Part shown: positions 25,309 to 33,208 of the stretch, one piece after another
How positions within the stretch are numbered: the first letter of the stretch is position 1
Layout: each line of letters begins with the position of its first letter
DNA from: Streptomyces sp. CNH099
GTDB lineage: Bacteria > Actinomycetota > Actinomycetes > Streptomycetales > Streptomycetaceae
NCBI GenBank assembly: GCA_000514715.1
Contig: AZWL01000016.1
Span: forward strand, 1 to 64,000
Length of the DNA: 64,000 nucleotides
Direction of reading: 5' to 3'
Notes under the pieces: model-generated
What the model saw: only the letters and a program-made list of their open reading frames with translations
What the model was told of the DNA's origin: nothing
Database searches by the model: none
Made by a program: the position numbers and the translations under genes

Positions 25309-27237
25309 ATGCAGCCCACCGACGAGAACGCCTTCCCGCCCGGCCCCTCCCCACGACCGACCCCCGCCGCCGCGCGGCACCGCCGCCGGCTGCGCCACGC
25401 GCTCTGCGCCGGCGCCGCGGCCCTCGCGCTCGTCGGCGCGGCGGCCGTGGGCCCGGCCGGACCGGCCGCGGCGACCTCCGCCCAGGACAGCGGCGACGGC
25501 GGCGACGACGGGGGCGGCGACGGGGGCGACGGCGACAGGACGGTGCTGACGGCGGCCGTCGCGCAGAGCGTCGACTCGCTCAGCCCGTTCCTCGCGGTCA
25601 CCCTGGTGGCCACCACCCTCAACCGGCTGATGTACGACTCCCTCGTCAACTACGACGTCAAGACGCAGGAGCCCATCCCGGGGCTGGCGGAGAAGTGGGA
25701 GCCCTCCGACGCGGGCAGGACGTGGACGTACACCATCCGCGACGGCGTGGAGTGGTCCGACGGCAGGCCGCTGACCGCCGAGGACGCCCGCTGGACGTTC
25801 CACACGATGATGACCGACGACGCCGCCGGCACGGCCAACGGCTCGTACGTCACGAACTTCGAGAAGGTCTCCGCGCCCGACCCGCGCACGCTCGTCGTGG
25901 AGCTGAAGGAGCCGCAGGCCACGATGAACTCGATGGACCTGCCGATCGTGCCCAAGCACGTCTGGAAGGACGTCGACAACCTGGGCAAGTTCAACAACGA
26001 CGCGGACTTCCCGGTGGTCGGCAGCGGCCCCTACGTGCTCACGGACTTCAAGACCGACTCGTACGTCACCTTCGAGCGGAACGAGAACTTCTGGCGGGGC
26101 GCGCCGAAGTTCGACGAGGTGACCTTCAAGTACTACAAGGAGACCGACGCCGCCGTCGCCGCGCTGCGCAAGGGCGAGGTGTCCTTCGTGCCTGACCTCA
26201 CGCCGGCGCACGCCGCGTCGCTCGCGGACCACCCCGACATCAAGGTCAACGACGGCCAGGGCCGGCGCTTCTGGGCCATCGCCGTCAACCCCGGGGCGCG
26301 CGACGTCGAGGGCCGCACGTTCGGCGACGGCCATCCCGCGCTGCTCGACCCGAAGGTGCGCAAGGCGCTGTTCCACGCGGTGGACCGCGACGTGATAGTG
26401 AACAAGGTGCTGCAGGGGCACGGCGTGGTGGGCGCGGGCTACATCCCGCCGCGCTTCGCCGACTACCACTGGAAGCCGTCGGCCGACCAGGAGGTCGGCT
26501 ACGACCCGCAGGAGGCCGCGCGGCTCCTCGACGAGGCGGGCTACGAGCTGAAGGACGGCAAGCGCGTCGGCAAGGACGGCAGGCCGCTGGACTTCCGGAT
26601 GCTGTGCCACGCCACCGACCCCAAGGACAAGGCCGCCGGCAAGTACCTGGAGGAGTGGTGGGGCGCGCTGGGCATCGGCCTGGACCTGCAGTGCCTGGAC
26701 AACGTCGGCGACCCCTGGGTGGCGGGTGAGTACGACCTCGCCTTCGACGGCTGGTCGGTCAACCCCGACCCGGACTTCGTCCTCGCCATCCACACCTGCG
26801 CCGCGCTGCCGGAGTCGGAGGACGTCGTGGGGCAGACGGACAACTTCATCTGCGACAAGGAGTTCGACCGGCTCTACGCCGAGCAGCTGGCCACGTACGA
26901 CGACCCGGCAAAGCGGGCCGAGACGGTGCAGGAGATGCAGTCGGTCCTCTACGACACCGGGTACATGAACGTGCTGGCGTACCCGAACTCCGTGGAGGCG
27001 TACCGCACCGACCACATCAAGTCGATCACCGCGATGCCCGCGGGCAACGGCAACATCTGGGGCCAGGACGGCTCCTGGAGCTGGGCCACCGCGGTCCCCG
27101 CCGCGGCGGCGTCCGAGGACGACGACGGCTCGGCCCTGGGCGTGGTGCTCGGCGGCGGGGCGGCGGTCGTCATCGTGGCCGCGGCGAGCGTGGTCTTCAC
27201 GCTGCGCCGCCGGGCCACCGCGGAGGACCGCGAGTAG
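25309..27237 (+). CDS. ABC importer solute-binding protein (peptide/nickel family, SBP_bac_5)
   Basis: A 642-aa extracytoplasmic binding protein, first gene of a five-gene importer operon. A long basic N-terminus (residues 1-30) precedes a Sec-type hydrophobic core and a cleavage site near PAAATSA; no lipobox cysteine follows it. The mature domain is typical of the oligopeptide/dipeptide/nickel class: GLAEKWEPSDAGRTWTYTIRDGVEWSDG, then DARWTFHTMM and VGSGPYVLTDF. At the C-terminus, ALGVVLGGGAAVVIVAAASVVF (about 607-630) followed by LRRRATAEDRE is a membrane anchor with a positive cytoplasmic end. It is thus tethered at the C-terminus instead of by lipid. Substrate probably a peptide; not determinable from sequence. 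Confidence 0.9.
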   Translation: MQPTDENAFPPGPSPRPTPAAARHRRRLRHALCAGAAALALVGAAAVGPAGPAAATSAQDSGDGGDDGGGDGGDGDRTVLTAAVAQSVDSLSPFLAVTLVATTLNRLMYDSLVNYDVKTQEPIPGLAEKWEPSDAGRTWTYTIRDGVEWSDGRPLTAEDARWTFHTMMTDDAAGTANGSYVTNFEKVSAPDPRTLVVELKEPQATMNSMDLPIVPKHVWKDVDNLGKFNNDADFPVVGSGPYVLTDFKTDSYVTFERNENFWRGAPKFDEVTFKYYKETDAAVAALRKGEVSFVPDLTPAHAASLADHPDIKVNDGQGRRFWAIAVNPGARDVEGRTFGDGHPALLDPKVRKALFHAVDRDVIVNKVLQGHGVVGAGYIPPRFADYHWKPSADQEVGYDPQEAARLLDEAGYELKDGKRVGKDGRPLDFRMLCHATDPKDKAAGKYLEEWWGALGIGLDLQCLDNVGDPWVAGEYDLAFDGWSVNPDPDFVLAIHTCAALPESEDVVGQTDNFICDKEFDRLYAEQLATYDDPAKRAETVQEMQSVLYDTGYMNVLAYPNSVEAYRTDHIKSITAMPAGNGNIWGQDGSWSWATAVPAAAASEDDDGSALGVVLGGGAAVVIVAAASVVFTLRRRATAEDRE

Positions 27238-27260
27238 CCCGTACGCACCCTCGCCCGCCC

Positions 27261-27291
27261 GGGGTGTCCGGCGCCCGCCGCCGGACACCCC
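27261..27291 (+). terminator. intercistronic hairpin in importer operon
   Basis: A perfect 13-bp stem (arms 27261-27273 and 27279-27291, 5-nt loop) 24 bp after the binding-protein stop and 80 bp before the first permease. Placement suggests an attenuator or 3'-protecting stem giving more binding protein than membrane parts, as in other ABC operons; inference. Confidence 0.6.
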
Positions 27292-27370
27292 GCCCGACCC
27301 CGACCCCCGCCCGCGACGCACTCCGCACCCGCGCCACGTACCCGGACGGCACCCCAGCAAAGCGAGGGCC

Positions 27371-28426
27371 ATGTCAACGGCAGACCCACCCGTCACCCCG
27401 GCCGCCGAGAAGGCGGCGCCCGGCGCCCGCGGCGCCGCGGGCAGCTCCCGCCGCGCCTACCTCGGCTACGTGGCGGGCAAGCTCGCCGGCGCCGCGGTCT
27501 CCCTCTTCGCCATCCTCGTCACCAGCTTCTTCCTCTTCCGGATCATCCCCGGCGACCCGGTCAAGACGATGACGCACGGCCGCAAGGTCGACGCGGAGCA
27601 GCTCGCCGCGCTGCGCCGCCAGTACGGTCTTGACCTGCCGCTGTGGGAGCAGTTCACGCGCTACGTCGGCGACGCGCTGACCGGCGACCTCGGCGACTCG
27701 TACCAGTTCAACGAGCCGGTGCTGGACCTCATCCGGGAGCGGGTGCCGGCCACCCTGCTGCTCACCGGCACGGCCGTGGTGCTCTACAGCGCGCTCGGCC
27801 TCTGGCTCGGCACCCGCGCGGCCTGGCGGCACGGCGGGCTCGGCGACAAGGTGAACACCGGCGTCGCGCTCACCTTCTGGTCGGTGCCGCACTTCTGGCT
27901 GGGGATGCTGCTCATCATCTTCTTCTCCGTCGGCGTCGGCCCCCTCCCCGGGCTGTTCCCCACCGGCGGCATGGAGTCGGGCGGCGAGGAGGGCCCGGCG
28001 TACGTCGTGGACGTGGTGCACCACATGGTCCTGCCGGTGCTCACCCTGGTCGCCGCGTGCTACGCGCAGACGCTGCTGGTCATGCGCTCCTCGCTGCTCG
28101 ACGAGATGGGCAGCGACTATCTGACGGCCGCCCGGGCCAAGGGGCTGCGCGACGACCTCGTACGCCGCCGGCACGCCGTACCGAACGCGCTGCTGCCGAC
28201 GATCACCCTCGTCTTCGTCAACCTCGGCTTCATCGCGGCCGGCTCCATCCTGGTGGAGACGGTCTTCTCCTGGCCGGGCCTCGGCGGGCTGTTCTACCAG
28301 GCGCTGAGCGTTCCCGACCTGCCGCTGATCCAGGGCCTGTTCATCGTCTACGCCGGCTCGATGATCCTGATGAGCGTGGTCGCCGACCTGATCTATCCGC
28401 TGTTCGATCCCCGGGTGGGCCGATGA
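27371..28426 (+). CDS. ABC importer permease (DppB-type)
   Basis: A 351-aa inner-membrane permease. After a ~30-residue soluble N-terminus comes LGYVAGKLAGAAVSLFAILVTSFF and the hallmark RIIPGDPV of the DppB/OppB family, then about six helices and the ATPase-coupling (EAA) loop SDYLTAARAKGLRDDLVRRR ending HAVPNALLPTIT. ATG 27371 has GCGAGGG upstream. Its stop overlaps the next permease start as ATGA. Confidence 0.93.
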   Translation: MSTADPPVTPAAEKAAPGARGAAGSSRRAYLGYVAGKLAGAAVSLFAILVTSFFLFRIIPGDPVKTMTHGRKVDAEQLAALRRQYGLDLPLWEQFTRYVGDALTGDLGDSYQFNEPVLDLIRERVPATLLLTGTAVVLYSALGLWLGTRAAWRHGGLGDKVNTGVALTFWSVPHFWLGMLLIIFFSVGVGPLPGLFPTGGMESGGEEGPAYVVDVVHHMVLPVLTLVAACYAQTLLVMRSSLLDEMGSDYLTAARAKGLRDDLVRRRHAVPNALLPTITLVFVNLGFIAAGSILVETVFSWPGLGGLFYQALSVPDLPLIQGLFIVYAGSMILMSVVADLIYPLFDPRVGR

Positions 28427-29412
28427 GCACAGAAGCACTGGGCGAGGAGCCGGGCGCCGAACCCCCGGACACCGGGGCACCCGCGAAGTCCGCCGCCCCC
28501 GCCGATTCCGCCGATTCCGCCGCCGATCCCGGGGCGCTGGCGTGGGCGCGCCGGCGCCGCTCCGCGGCCCGCTTCTGGCGCGCGTACCGCGGGCAGCGGG
28601 CGGGGCTCGTCGGCCTCGTCGCGCTCGCCGTCATCGCGTTCACCGCGCTGGCCGCGCCGCTGCTGGTCGGCTCCGACGCCGACAGCGTCACCGACGCGCC
28701 GGGCACGGCGCTGGAGAACCCCAGCACCGAGTTCCCGCTCGGCACCGACCAGTTCGGCCGGTCGGTACTCGACCTGCTGGTCTACGGGGCGCGCATCTCG
28801 CTCACCGTCGGGCTGCTGGCCGCGGCGCTGACCGTCGGCATCGGCACCCTCGTCGGCATGCTGGCCGGACACTACGGCGGCTGGCTGTCCGGCGTGCTCA
28901 TGCGCGTCACGGACTTCTTCCTCGTCATGCCGACGCTGGTGCTGGCGATCGTGCTGGCCACGGTGATGTCCCGGTCGGTCACCACCGTCATCATCGCCAT
29001 CGGCGTGGCGGCCTGGCCCAAGACGGCCCGGCTGGTGCGGGCGCAGACGCTGGCCATCGAGGCCCGCCCGTACGTCGAAAGGGCCCGGGCGCTGGGCGGC
29101 GGGCACACCCACGTCATGCGACGGCACGTGCTGCCGAACGTGCTGCCGCTGGTCCTCGCCCAGACCACGCTGGTCATCTCCGAGGCGATCCTCACCGAGG
29201 CCACGCTCGCGTTCCTCGGCCTCGGCGACCCGCAGGTCGTCTCGTGGGGCGGCATGCTGCAGGACGCCCGCGAGGCGGGCGCGATCAGCTCCGGGCACTG
29301 GTCGTTCCTGGTGCCGCCGGGCATCGCGATCGCGGTGGTCGCCCTGTGCTTCACGCTGGCGGGCCGGGCGCTGGAGTCCGTGCTCAACCCGAAGCTGGGG
29401 GTGGCGAAGTGA
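28423..29412 (+). CDS. ABC importer permease (DppC-type)
   Basis: A 329-aa permease pairing with the DppB-type protein. An Ala/Pro-rich N-terminal ~40 residues lead to WRAYRGQRAGLVGLVALAVI, the DppC N-terminal helix, then FPLGTDQFGRSVLDLLVYGARISL, a family signature, and the EAA loop RPYVERARALGGGHTHVMRRHVLPN. Starts within the previous stop codon and ends overlapping the next start as GTGA, so all four membrane/ATPase genes are translationally coupled. Confidence 0.94.
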   Translation: MSTEALGEEPGAEPPDTGAPAKSAAPADSADSAADPGALAWARRRRSAARFWRAYRGQRAGLVGLVALAVIAFTALAAPLLVGSDADSVTDAPGTALENPSTEFPLGTDQFGRSVLDLLVYGARISLTVGLLAAALTVGIGTLVGMLAGHYGGWLSGVLMRVTDFFLVMPTLVLAIVLATVMSRSVTTVIIAIGVAAWPKTARLVRAQTLAIEARPYVERARALGGGHTHVMRRHVLPNVLPLVLAQTTLVISEAILTEATLAFLGLGDPQVVSWGGMLQDAREAGAISSGHWSFLVPPGIAIAVVALCFTLAGRALESVLNPKLGVAK

Positions 29413-30386
29413 CCCTCCTCGACGTGCGGGACCTGCACGTGACGTACGGTACGGGCGCCGCCGCCGTCCCGGCGGTGCGCGGCGTCGACCTCACCCTGGC
29501 CGCCGGGCAGAAGCTCGGCCTCGCCGGCGAGTCGGGCTGCGGGAAGTCCACCCTGGCGCTGGCGCTGCTGCGGCTGCTGCCGCGCCCCGCGCGGGTGCGC
29601 GGTGAGATCCTCCTCGACGGCGAGGACGTGCTCACCATGTCGTGGGGACGGCTGCGCGCGGTGCGCTGGGCGGGCGCCTCGATCGTCTTCCAGGGCGCGA
29701 TGCACTCGCTCAACGCCGTCCACCGCGTCCGCGACCAGATCGCCGAGCCGATCCTGCTGCACCGGCTGGAGACCTCGCAGGCCGCGGCCCGGCGCCGGGC
29801 GGAGGGGCTGCTGGAGCAGGTCGGCCTGCCGGCCGCGCGCGGCGGCGCGTACCCGCACGAGCTGTCCGGCGGCCAGCGGCAGCGGGTGATGATCGCGATG
29901 GCGCTGGCCTGCGACCCGCGGCTGGTCGTCGCCGACGAGCCGACGACGGCGCTGGACGTGATGATCCAGGCGCAGATCCTGCGGCTGATCGAGCGGCTGG
30001 TCGCCGAGCACGGCATCGGCCTGCTGATGATCAGCCACGACCTCGCGGTGCTCTCCGACACCTGCGACCGGCTGGCCGTGATGTACGCGGGCCGGATCGT
30101 CGAGGAGGGCCCGGCGCAGCGGGTGTTCACGGCGGCGGAGCACCCGTACAGCGGCGCGCTGGCGGCGGCGTTCCCGACCGTCGGCCGGGCCGCGGACCGC
30201 CGCGCCCCGCAGGGCCTCCCCGGCGATCCGCCGGACCCGGCGCGGCTGCCGGGCGGCTGCACGTTCCACCCGCGCTGCCCGGTGGCGCTGGAGACCTGCG
30301 CGGCGGACGAACCGCGGCTGCGGGAGGCGGGCCCGGGCAGGCGGGCGGCGTGCGTACACGTGGACAGCGTCAAGGAGGCACGGTGA
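29409..30386 (+). CDS. ABC importer ATPase (DppD-type)
   Basis: A 325-aa nucleotide-binding subunit with Walker A GESGCGKST, signature LSGGQRQRVMIAMAL, Walker B LVVADEPTTALDV and the H-loop ISHDLAVL. The C-terminal oligopeptide-type extension has PGDPPDPARLPGGCTFHPRCP with clustered cysteines, as in Fe-S-binding OppD/DppD tails. GTG start within the preceding stop; overlaps the next gene by 4 bp. Confidence 0.95.
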   Translation: MTLLDVRDLHVTYGTGAAAVPAVRGVDLTLAAGQKLGLAGESGCGKSTLALALLRLLPRPARVRGEILLDGEDVLTMSWGRLRAVRWAGASIVFQGAMHSLNAVHRVRDQIAEPILLHRLETSQAAARRRAEGLLEQVGLPAARGGAYPHELSGGQRQRVMIAMALACDPRLVVADEPTTALDVMIQAQILRLIERLVAEHGIGLLMISHDLAVLSDTCDRLAVMYAGRIVEEGPAQRVFTAAEHPYSGALAAAFPTVGRAADRRAPQGLPGDPPDPARLPGGCTFHPRCPVALETCAADEPRLREAGPGRRAACVHVDSVKEAR

Positions 30387-31483
30387 GCGGGGAGTCGGCG
30401 GAGAAGCCGGGGACGACGTCGAAAGGGGCGAAGGACGCGAAGCCGCGGACGCCGGCCGGCGGACGGGCGGAGCCGGGGGCGGACGGGGGCGCCCTCGCGG
30501 GGCCGCTGCTCGACGCCGACGGGCTGCGCGTCGTCTTCCCCGGGCGGCACGGCGCCCCCGCCGCGCGGGCGGTGGACGGCGTGAACCTGTCCATCGGGGC
30601 CGGCGAGATCGTCGCGCTCGTCGGCGAGTCCGGCTGCGGCAAGACCACCCTGGCCCGCGCGCTCCTCGGCCTGGTCCGCCCCACCGCCGGCGCGGTCTCC
30701 TTCCGCGGCGCGCCGCTGTCGTACGGCAGCCGCGCGCTCAGGGCGTACCGCCGGCGGGTGCAGCTCGTGCTGCAGGACCCCAGCGGGTCGCTCAACCCGC
30801 GGCACACCGTCTACGACGCGGTCGCCGAGGGCCTGCGCATCCACGGCAGCCCGGGCGACGAGCGCGCCGCCGTCGCCTCCGCGCTCTCCCGCGCCGGGCT
30901 GCGGCCGCCGGAGCGGTTCTTCCTGCGCTACCCGCACGAGCTGTCCGGTGGGCAGCGGCAGCGCGTCGTCATCGCCGGCGCGCTCGTGCTCGACCCGCAG
31001 CTGATCGTCGCGGACGAGCCGGTGGCCTCGCTCGACGCCTCGGTGCGCGGCGAGATCCTGGCGCTGCTGCTGCGGCTGCGCGACCAGTTGGGGCTGTCCG
31101 CGCTGGTCGTCACGCACGACCTGGGGCTGGCGTGGAACATCGCGGACCGGGTGGCGGTGATGTACCTGGGCCGGATCGTGGAGGCCGGCCCGGTGGAGCA
31201 GGTGCTGACCGCGCCGCGGCACCCGTACACGAAGGCCCTGCTGTCGGTGCTGCCGGAGTCGGGAACGGAGCCGGTGGTGCTGACGGGCGAGCCACCGGAC
31301 CCGGCCCGGATCCCGGGCGGCTGCCGGTTCCACGCCCGCTGCCAGCACCTCGCCTCCGGCGCGGCGGCGTCGGCGGGCGTCGCCGCCGCCTGCCGCGGCA
31401 CGGACCTGCCGGTCCTGCCCGGCACCGGCACGGGGGTGGCCTGCCACCTGACCGCGTCCCGGGCGGCGACCCCGGCGACGTAG
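30383..31483 (+). CDS. ABC importer ATPase (DppF-type)
   Basis: A 366-aa second ATPase. A ~45-residue disordered leader precedes LLDADGLRVVFPG; then Walker A GESGCGKTT, LVLQDPSGSLNPR (typical of DppF/OppF), LSGGQRQRVVIAGAL, LIVADEPVASLDAS and VTHDLGLAW. The C-terminal extension carries PGGCRFHARCQ plus further cysteines. GTG 30383 overlaps the DppD stop. Last gene of the operon; it converges on the Excalibur gene only 47 bp away. Confidence 0.94.
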   Translation: MSGESAEKPGTTSKGAKDAKPRTPAGGRAEPGADGGALAGPLLDADGLRVVFPGRHGAPAARAVDGVNLSIGAGEIVALVGESGCGKTTLARALLGLVRPTAGAVSFRGAPLSYGSRALRAYRRRVQLVLQDPSGSLNPRHTVYDAVAEGLRIHGSPGDERAAVASALSRAGLRPPERFFLRYPHELSGGQRQRVVIAGALVLDPQLIVADEPVASLDASVRGEILALLLRLRDQLGLSALVVTHDLGLAWNIADRVAVMYLGRIVEAGPVEQVLTAPRHPYTKALLSVLPESGTEPVVLTGEPPDPARIPGGCRFHARCQHLASGAAASAGVAAACRGTDLPVLPGTGTGVACHLTASRAATPAT

Positions 31484-31530
31484 CGGCACACCCGGAAGAC
31501 CGGCCGGGCCGGGCGCCGCGGCGGGCCTGT

Positions 31531-32034
31531 TCAGTCGCAGCCGACGCCGTCGCCGTCCCGGTCGAGATCGTGGTGATCGCTGTCGCCGACCCAGACGGGG
31601 CCGTCGAGATCCGAGCAGTCGACGTCGGGGCCGGGCGGCGGCCCGTCCGGGTAGCCGGAGGTGTTGCCGCCGCCCTCGACCGCGTCCGGGCCCGAGTCGG
31701 CACCGGAGTCGGCGCCGCCGTCCGCGGGCGGCTCGGCGGTGACGGTCTCGGTGACCTCGACCTCGACCTTCTTCGTCTTGGTGACGGTCGGCGCGGGCTC
31801 CGGCGAAGCGGTGACCGTTGCGGTGGACTCGGCGGTTGCGGTGACGGTCGGCGCCGCGCCCGCGGCGTCCGACCCGTCCGCACCGTTGCCGACGGCGGCC
31901 CCGACCCCGAAGACGACGAGAACGCCGACCGCGACGGCGGCGATCCGGCCCTTCCGGGGCCGCGGCGGCGGGCTCGGGGACGGTGCGGGCGGGTACGGCC
32001 CGCCGTGTGGGTTCTGGCCGGGCGAGTTGCTCAT
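31531..32034 (-). CDS. membrane-anchored Excalibur-domain protein
   Basis: A 167-aa protein with a Pro-rich cytoplasmic N-terminus, one transmembrane helix (about residues 30-50, GRIAAVAVGVLVVFGVGAAVG), a Thr/Val/Glu-rich extracellular stalk with TVT repeats, and a C-terminal Excalibur domain ending DLDRDGDGVGCD, the calcium-binding DxDxDGxxCE-like signature; the partner cysteine is in DVDCSDL. Such domains sit on extracellular proteins, often nucleases, but no catalytic domain is present here. ATG 32034 follows AGGGGGG. It lies downstream of ribF on the same strand. Confidence 0.85.
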   Translation of the reverse strand: MSNSPGQNPHGGPYPPAPSPSPPPRPRKGRIAAVAVGVLVVFGVGAAVGNGADGSDAAGAAPTVTATAESTATVTASPEPAPTVTKTKKVEVEVTETVTAEPPADGGADSGADSGPDAVEGGGNTSGYPDGPPPGPDVDCSDLDGPVWVGDSDHHDLDRDGDGVGCD

Positions 32035-32117
32035 GGGTCCCCCCTGCGAAGGTGTGCAGGCGGGGACGCTACGGCGTCCGGGGTGGGGGACGGGAGGGGC
32101 CGGACGGCCCCGGTGTG

Positions 32118-33062
32118 CTACCGGTCGGCGGTCAGTTCGCGGCAGGCGTCCACGTCGTGGCGCATCTGGGTCTTCAGGTCCTCGACGGTGTCGAAGCGCT
32201 GCTGGCCGCGGACGAAGGCGAGGAAGTCGACGGCCACGTGCAGCCCGTACAGGTCGAGGTCGTCGCGGTCGAGCGCGTACGCCTCCACCGAGCGCTCCGT
32301 GCCGTCGAACTGCGGGTTCGTACCGACCGAGATCGCCGCAGGCATCCGCTCGCCCGCGGCGTCCAGCCAGCCCGCGTACACCCCGTCCGCGGGGACCGCG
32401 GTGTGCGGCAGGGTCTCCAGGTTGGCCGTCGGGAAGCCCAGCTCGCGGCCCCGCTGCGCCCCCCGTACGACGACGCCCTCGACCCGGTGCGGGCGCCCCA
32501 GCACCTCCGCCGCCCCGGCGACGTCGCCCTCGGCGATCAGCCGCCGGGCGAGCGTCGAGGAGAACGGCTCGCCGCCGCCCGCGGTGCCGCTGACCTGGAG
32601 GTCGACGACGTCCACGGCGTAGTCGTACGTCTCGCCGAGCGAGGCGAGGAACGCGACGTCGCCGGCGGCCTTGTGGCCGAAGCGGAAGTTCGGGCCCTCC
32701 ACCACCGCCCGCGCGTGCAGCTTGTCGACCAGCACCTTGACCACGAAGTCCGCGGGCGCCAGCTTCGAGAACTCCGCGGTGAACGGCAGGATCAGCAGCG
32801 CGTCCACGCCGAGGTCCGCCATCAGCTCCGCCCGCCGGTGGTGCGCGGCCAGCAGCGGGGGGTGGCTGCCGGGGCGGACCACCTCGCTGGGGTGCGGGTC
32901 GAAGGTGACGACGACGGACTGCACACCCAGCTCCCGGGCGCGCTCCACCGTCCGGCCGATGATCAGCTGGTGGCCGCGGTGCACGCCGTCGAACGAACCG
33001 ATGGTGACGACGCTGCGCCCCCACCCCTCGGGAATGTCCTCCAAGCCACGCCAGCGCTGCAC
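32118..33062 (-). CDS. ribF: bifunctional riboflavin kinase / FAD synthetase
   Basis: Phosphorylates riboflavin to FMN and adenylates FMN to FAD. The 314-aa protein has the N-terminal nucleotidyltransferase half (VVTIGSFDGVHRGHQLII with the HxGH-type motif, VVTFDPHP, GPNFRFGHKAAGD) and the C-terminal flavokinase half (GRPHRVEGVV, LGFPTANLE with the PTAN motif, DGVYAGWL, LRxxxxF-type FVRGQQRFDTVEDLK). GTG 33062 with GGAG upstream gives the usual length. It follows the trypsin-STAND gene and the truB cluster; truB-ribF proximity is widespread. Confidence 0.96.
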   Translation of the reverse strand: MQRWRGLEDIPEGWGRSVVTIGSFDGVHRGHQLIIGRTVERARELGVQSVVVTFDPHPSEVVRPGSHPPLLAAHHRRAELMADLGVDALLILPFTAEFSKLAPADFVVKVLVDKLHARAVVEGPNFRFGHKAAGDVAFLASLGETYDYAVDVVDLQVSGTAGGGEPFSSTLARRLIAEGDVAGAAEVLGRPHRVEGVVVRGAQRGRELGFPTANLETLPHTAVPADGVYAGWLDAAGERMPAAISVGTNPQFDGTERSVEAYALDRDDLDLYGLHVAVDFLAFVRGQQRFDTVEDLKTQMRHDVDACRELTADR

Positions 33063-33208
33063 TCTGCCCGCTCCTCGGTCCGCCGTAGTCGTGCCTGCCC
33101 GTACAGGGCTGTGAAACACAAGACTGCCATGTGCGCGGCCGGGCGCCGGACCCGGGCGCCGGGTGGGTGGCGGAGCGGCGCGTTTCGCGCCGGCCGCCCG
33201 CCGCGTCC

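Noticed and set aside
31531..32034. Extracellular nuclease
   Set aside because: Only the Excalibur calcium-binding domain is present; there is no nuclease domain in front of it.
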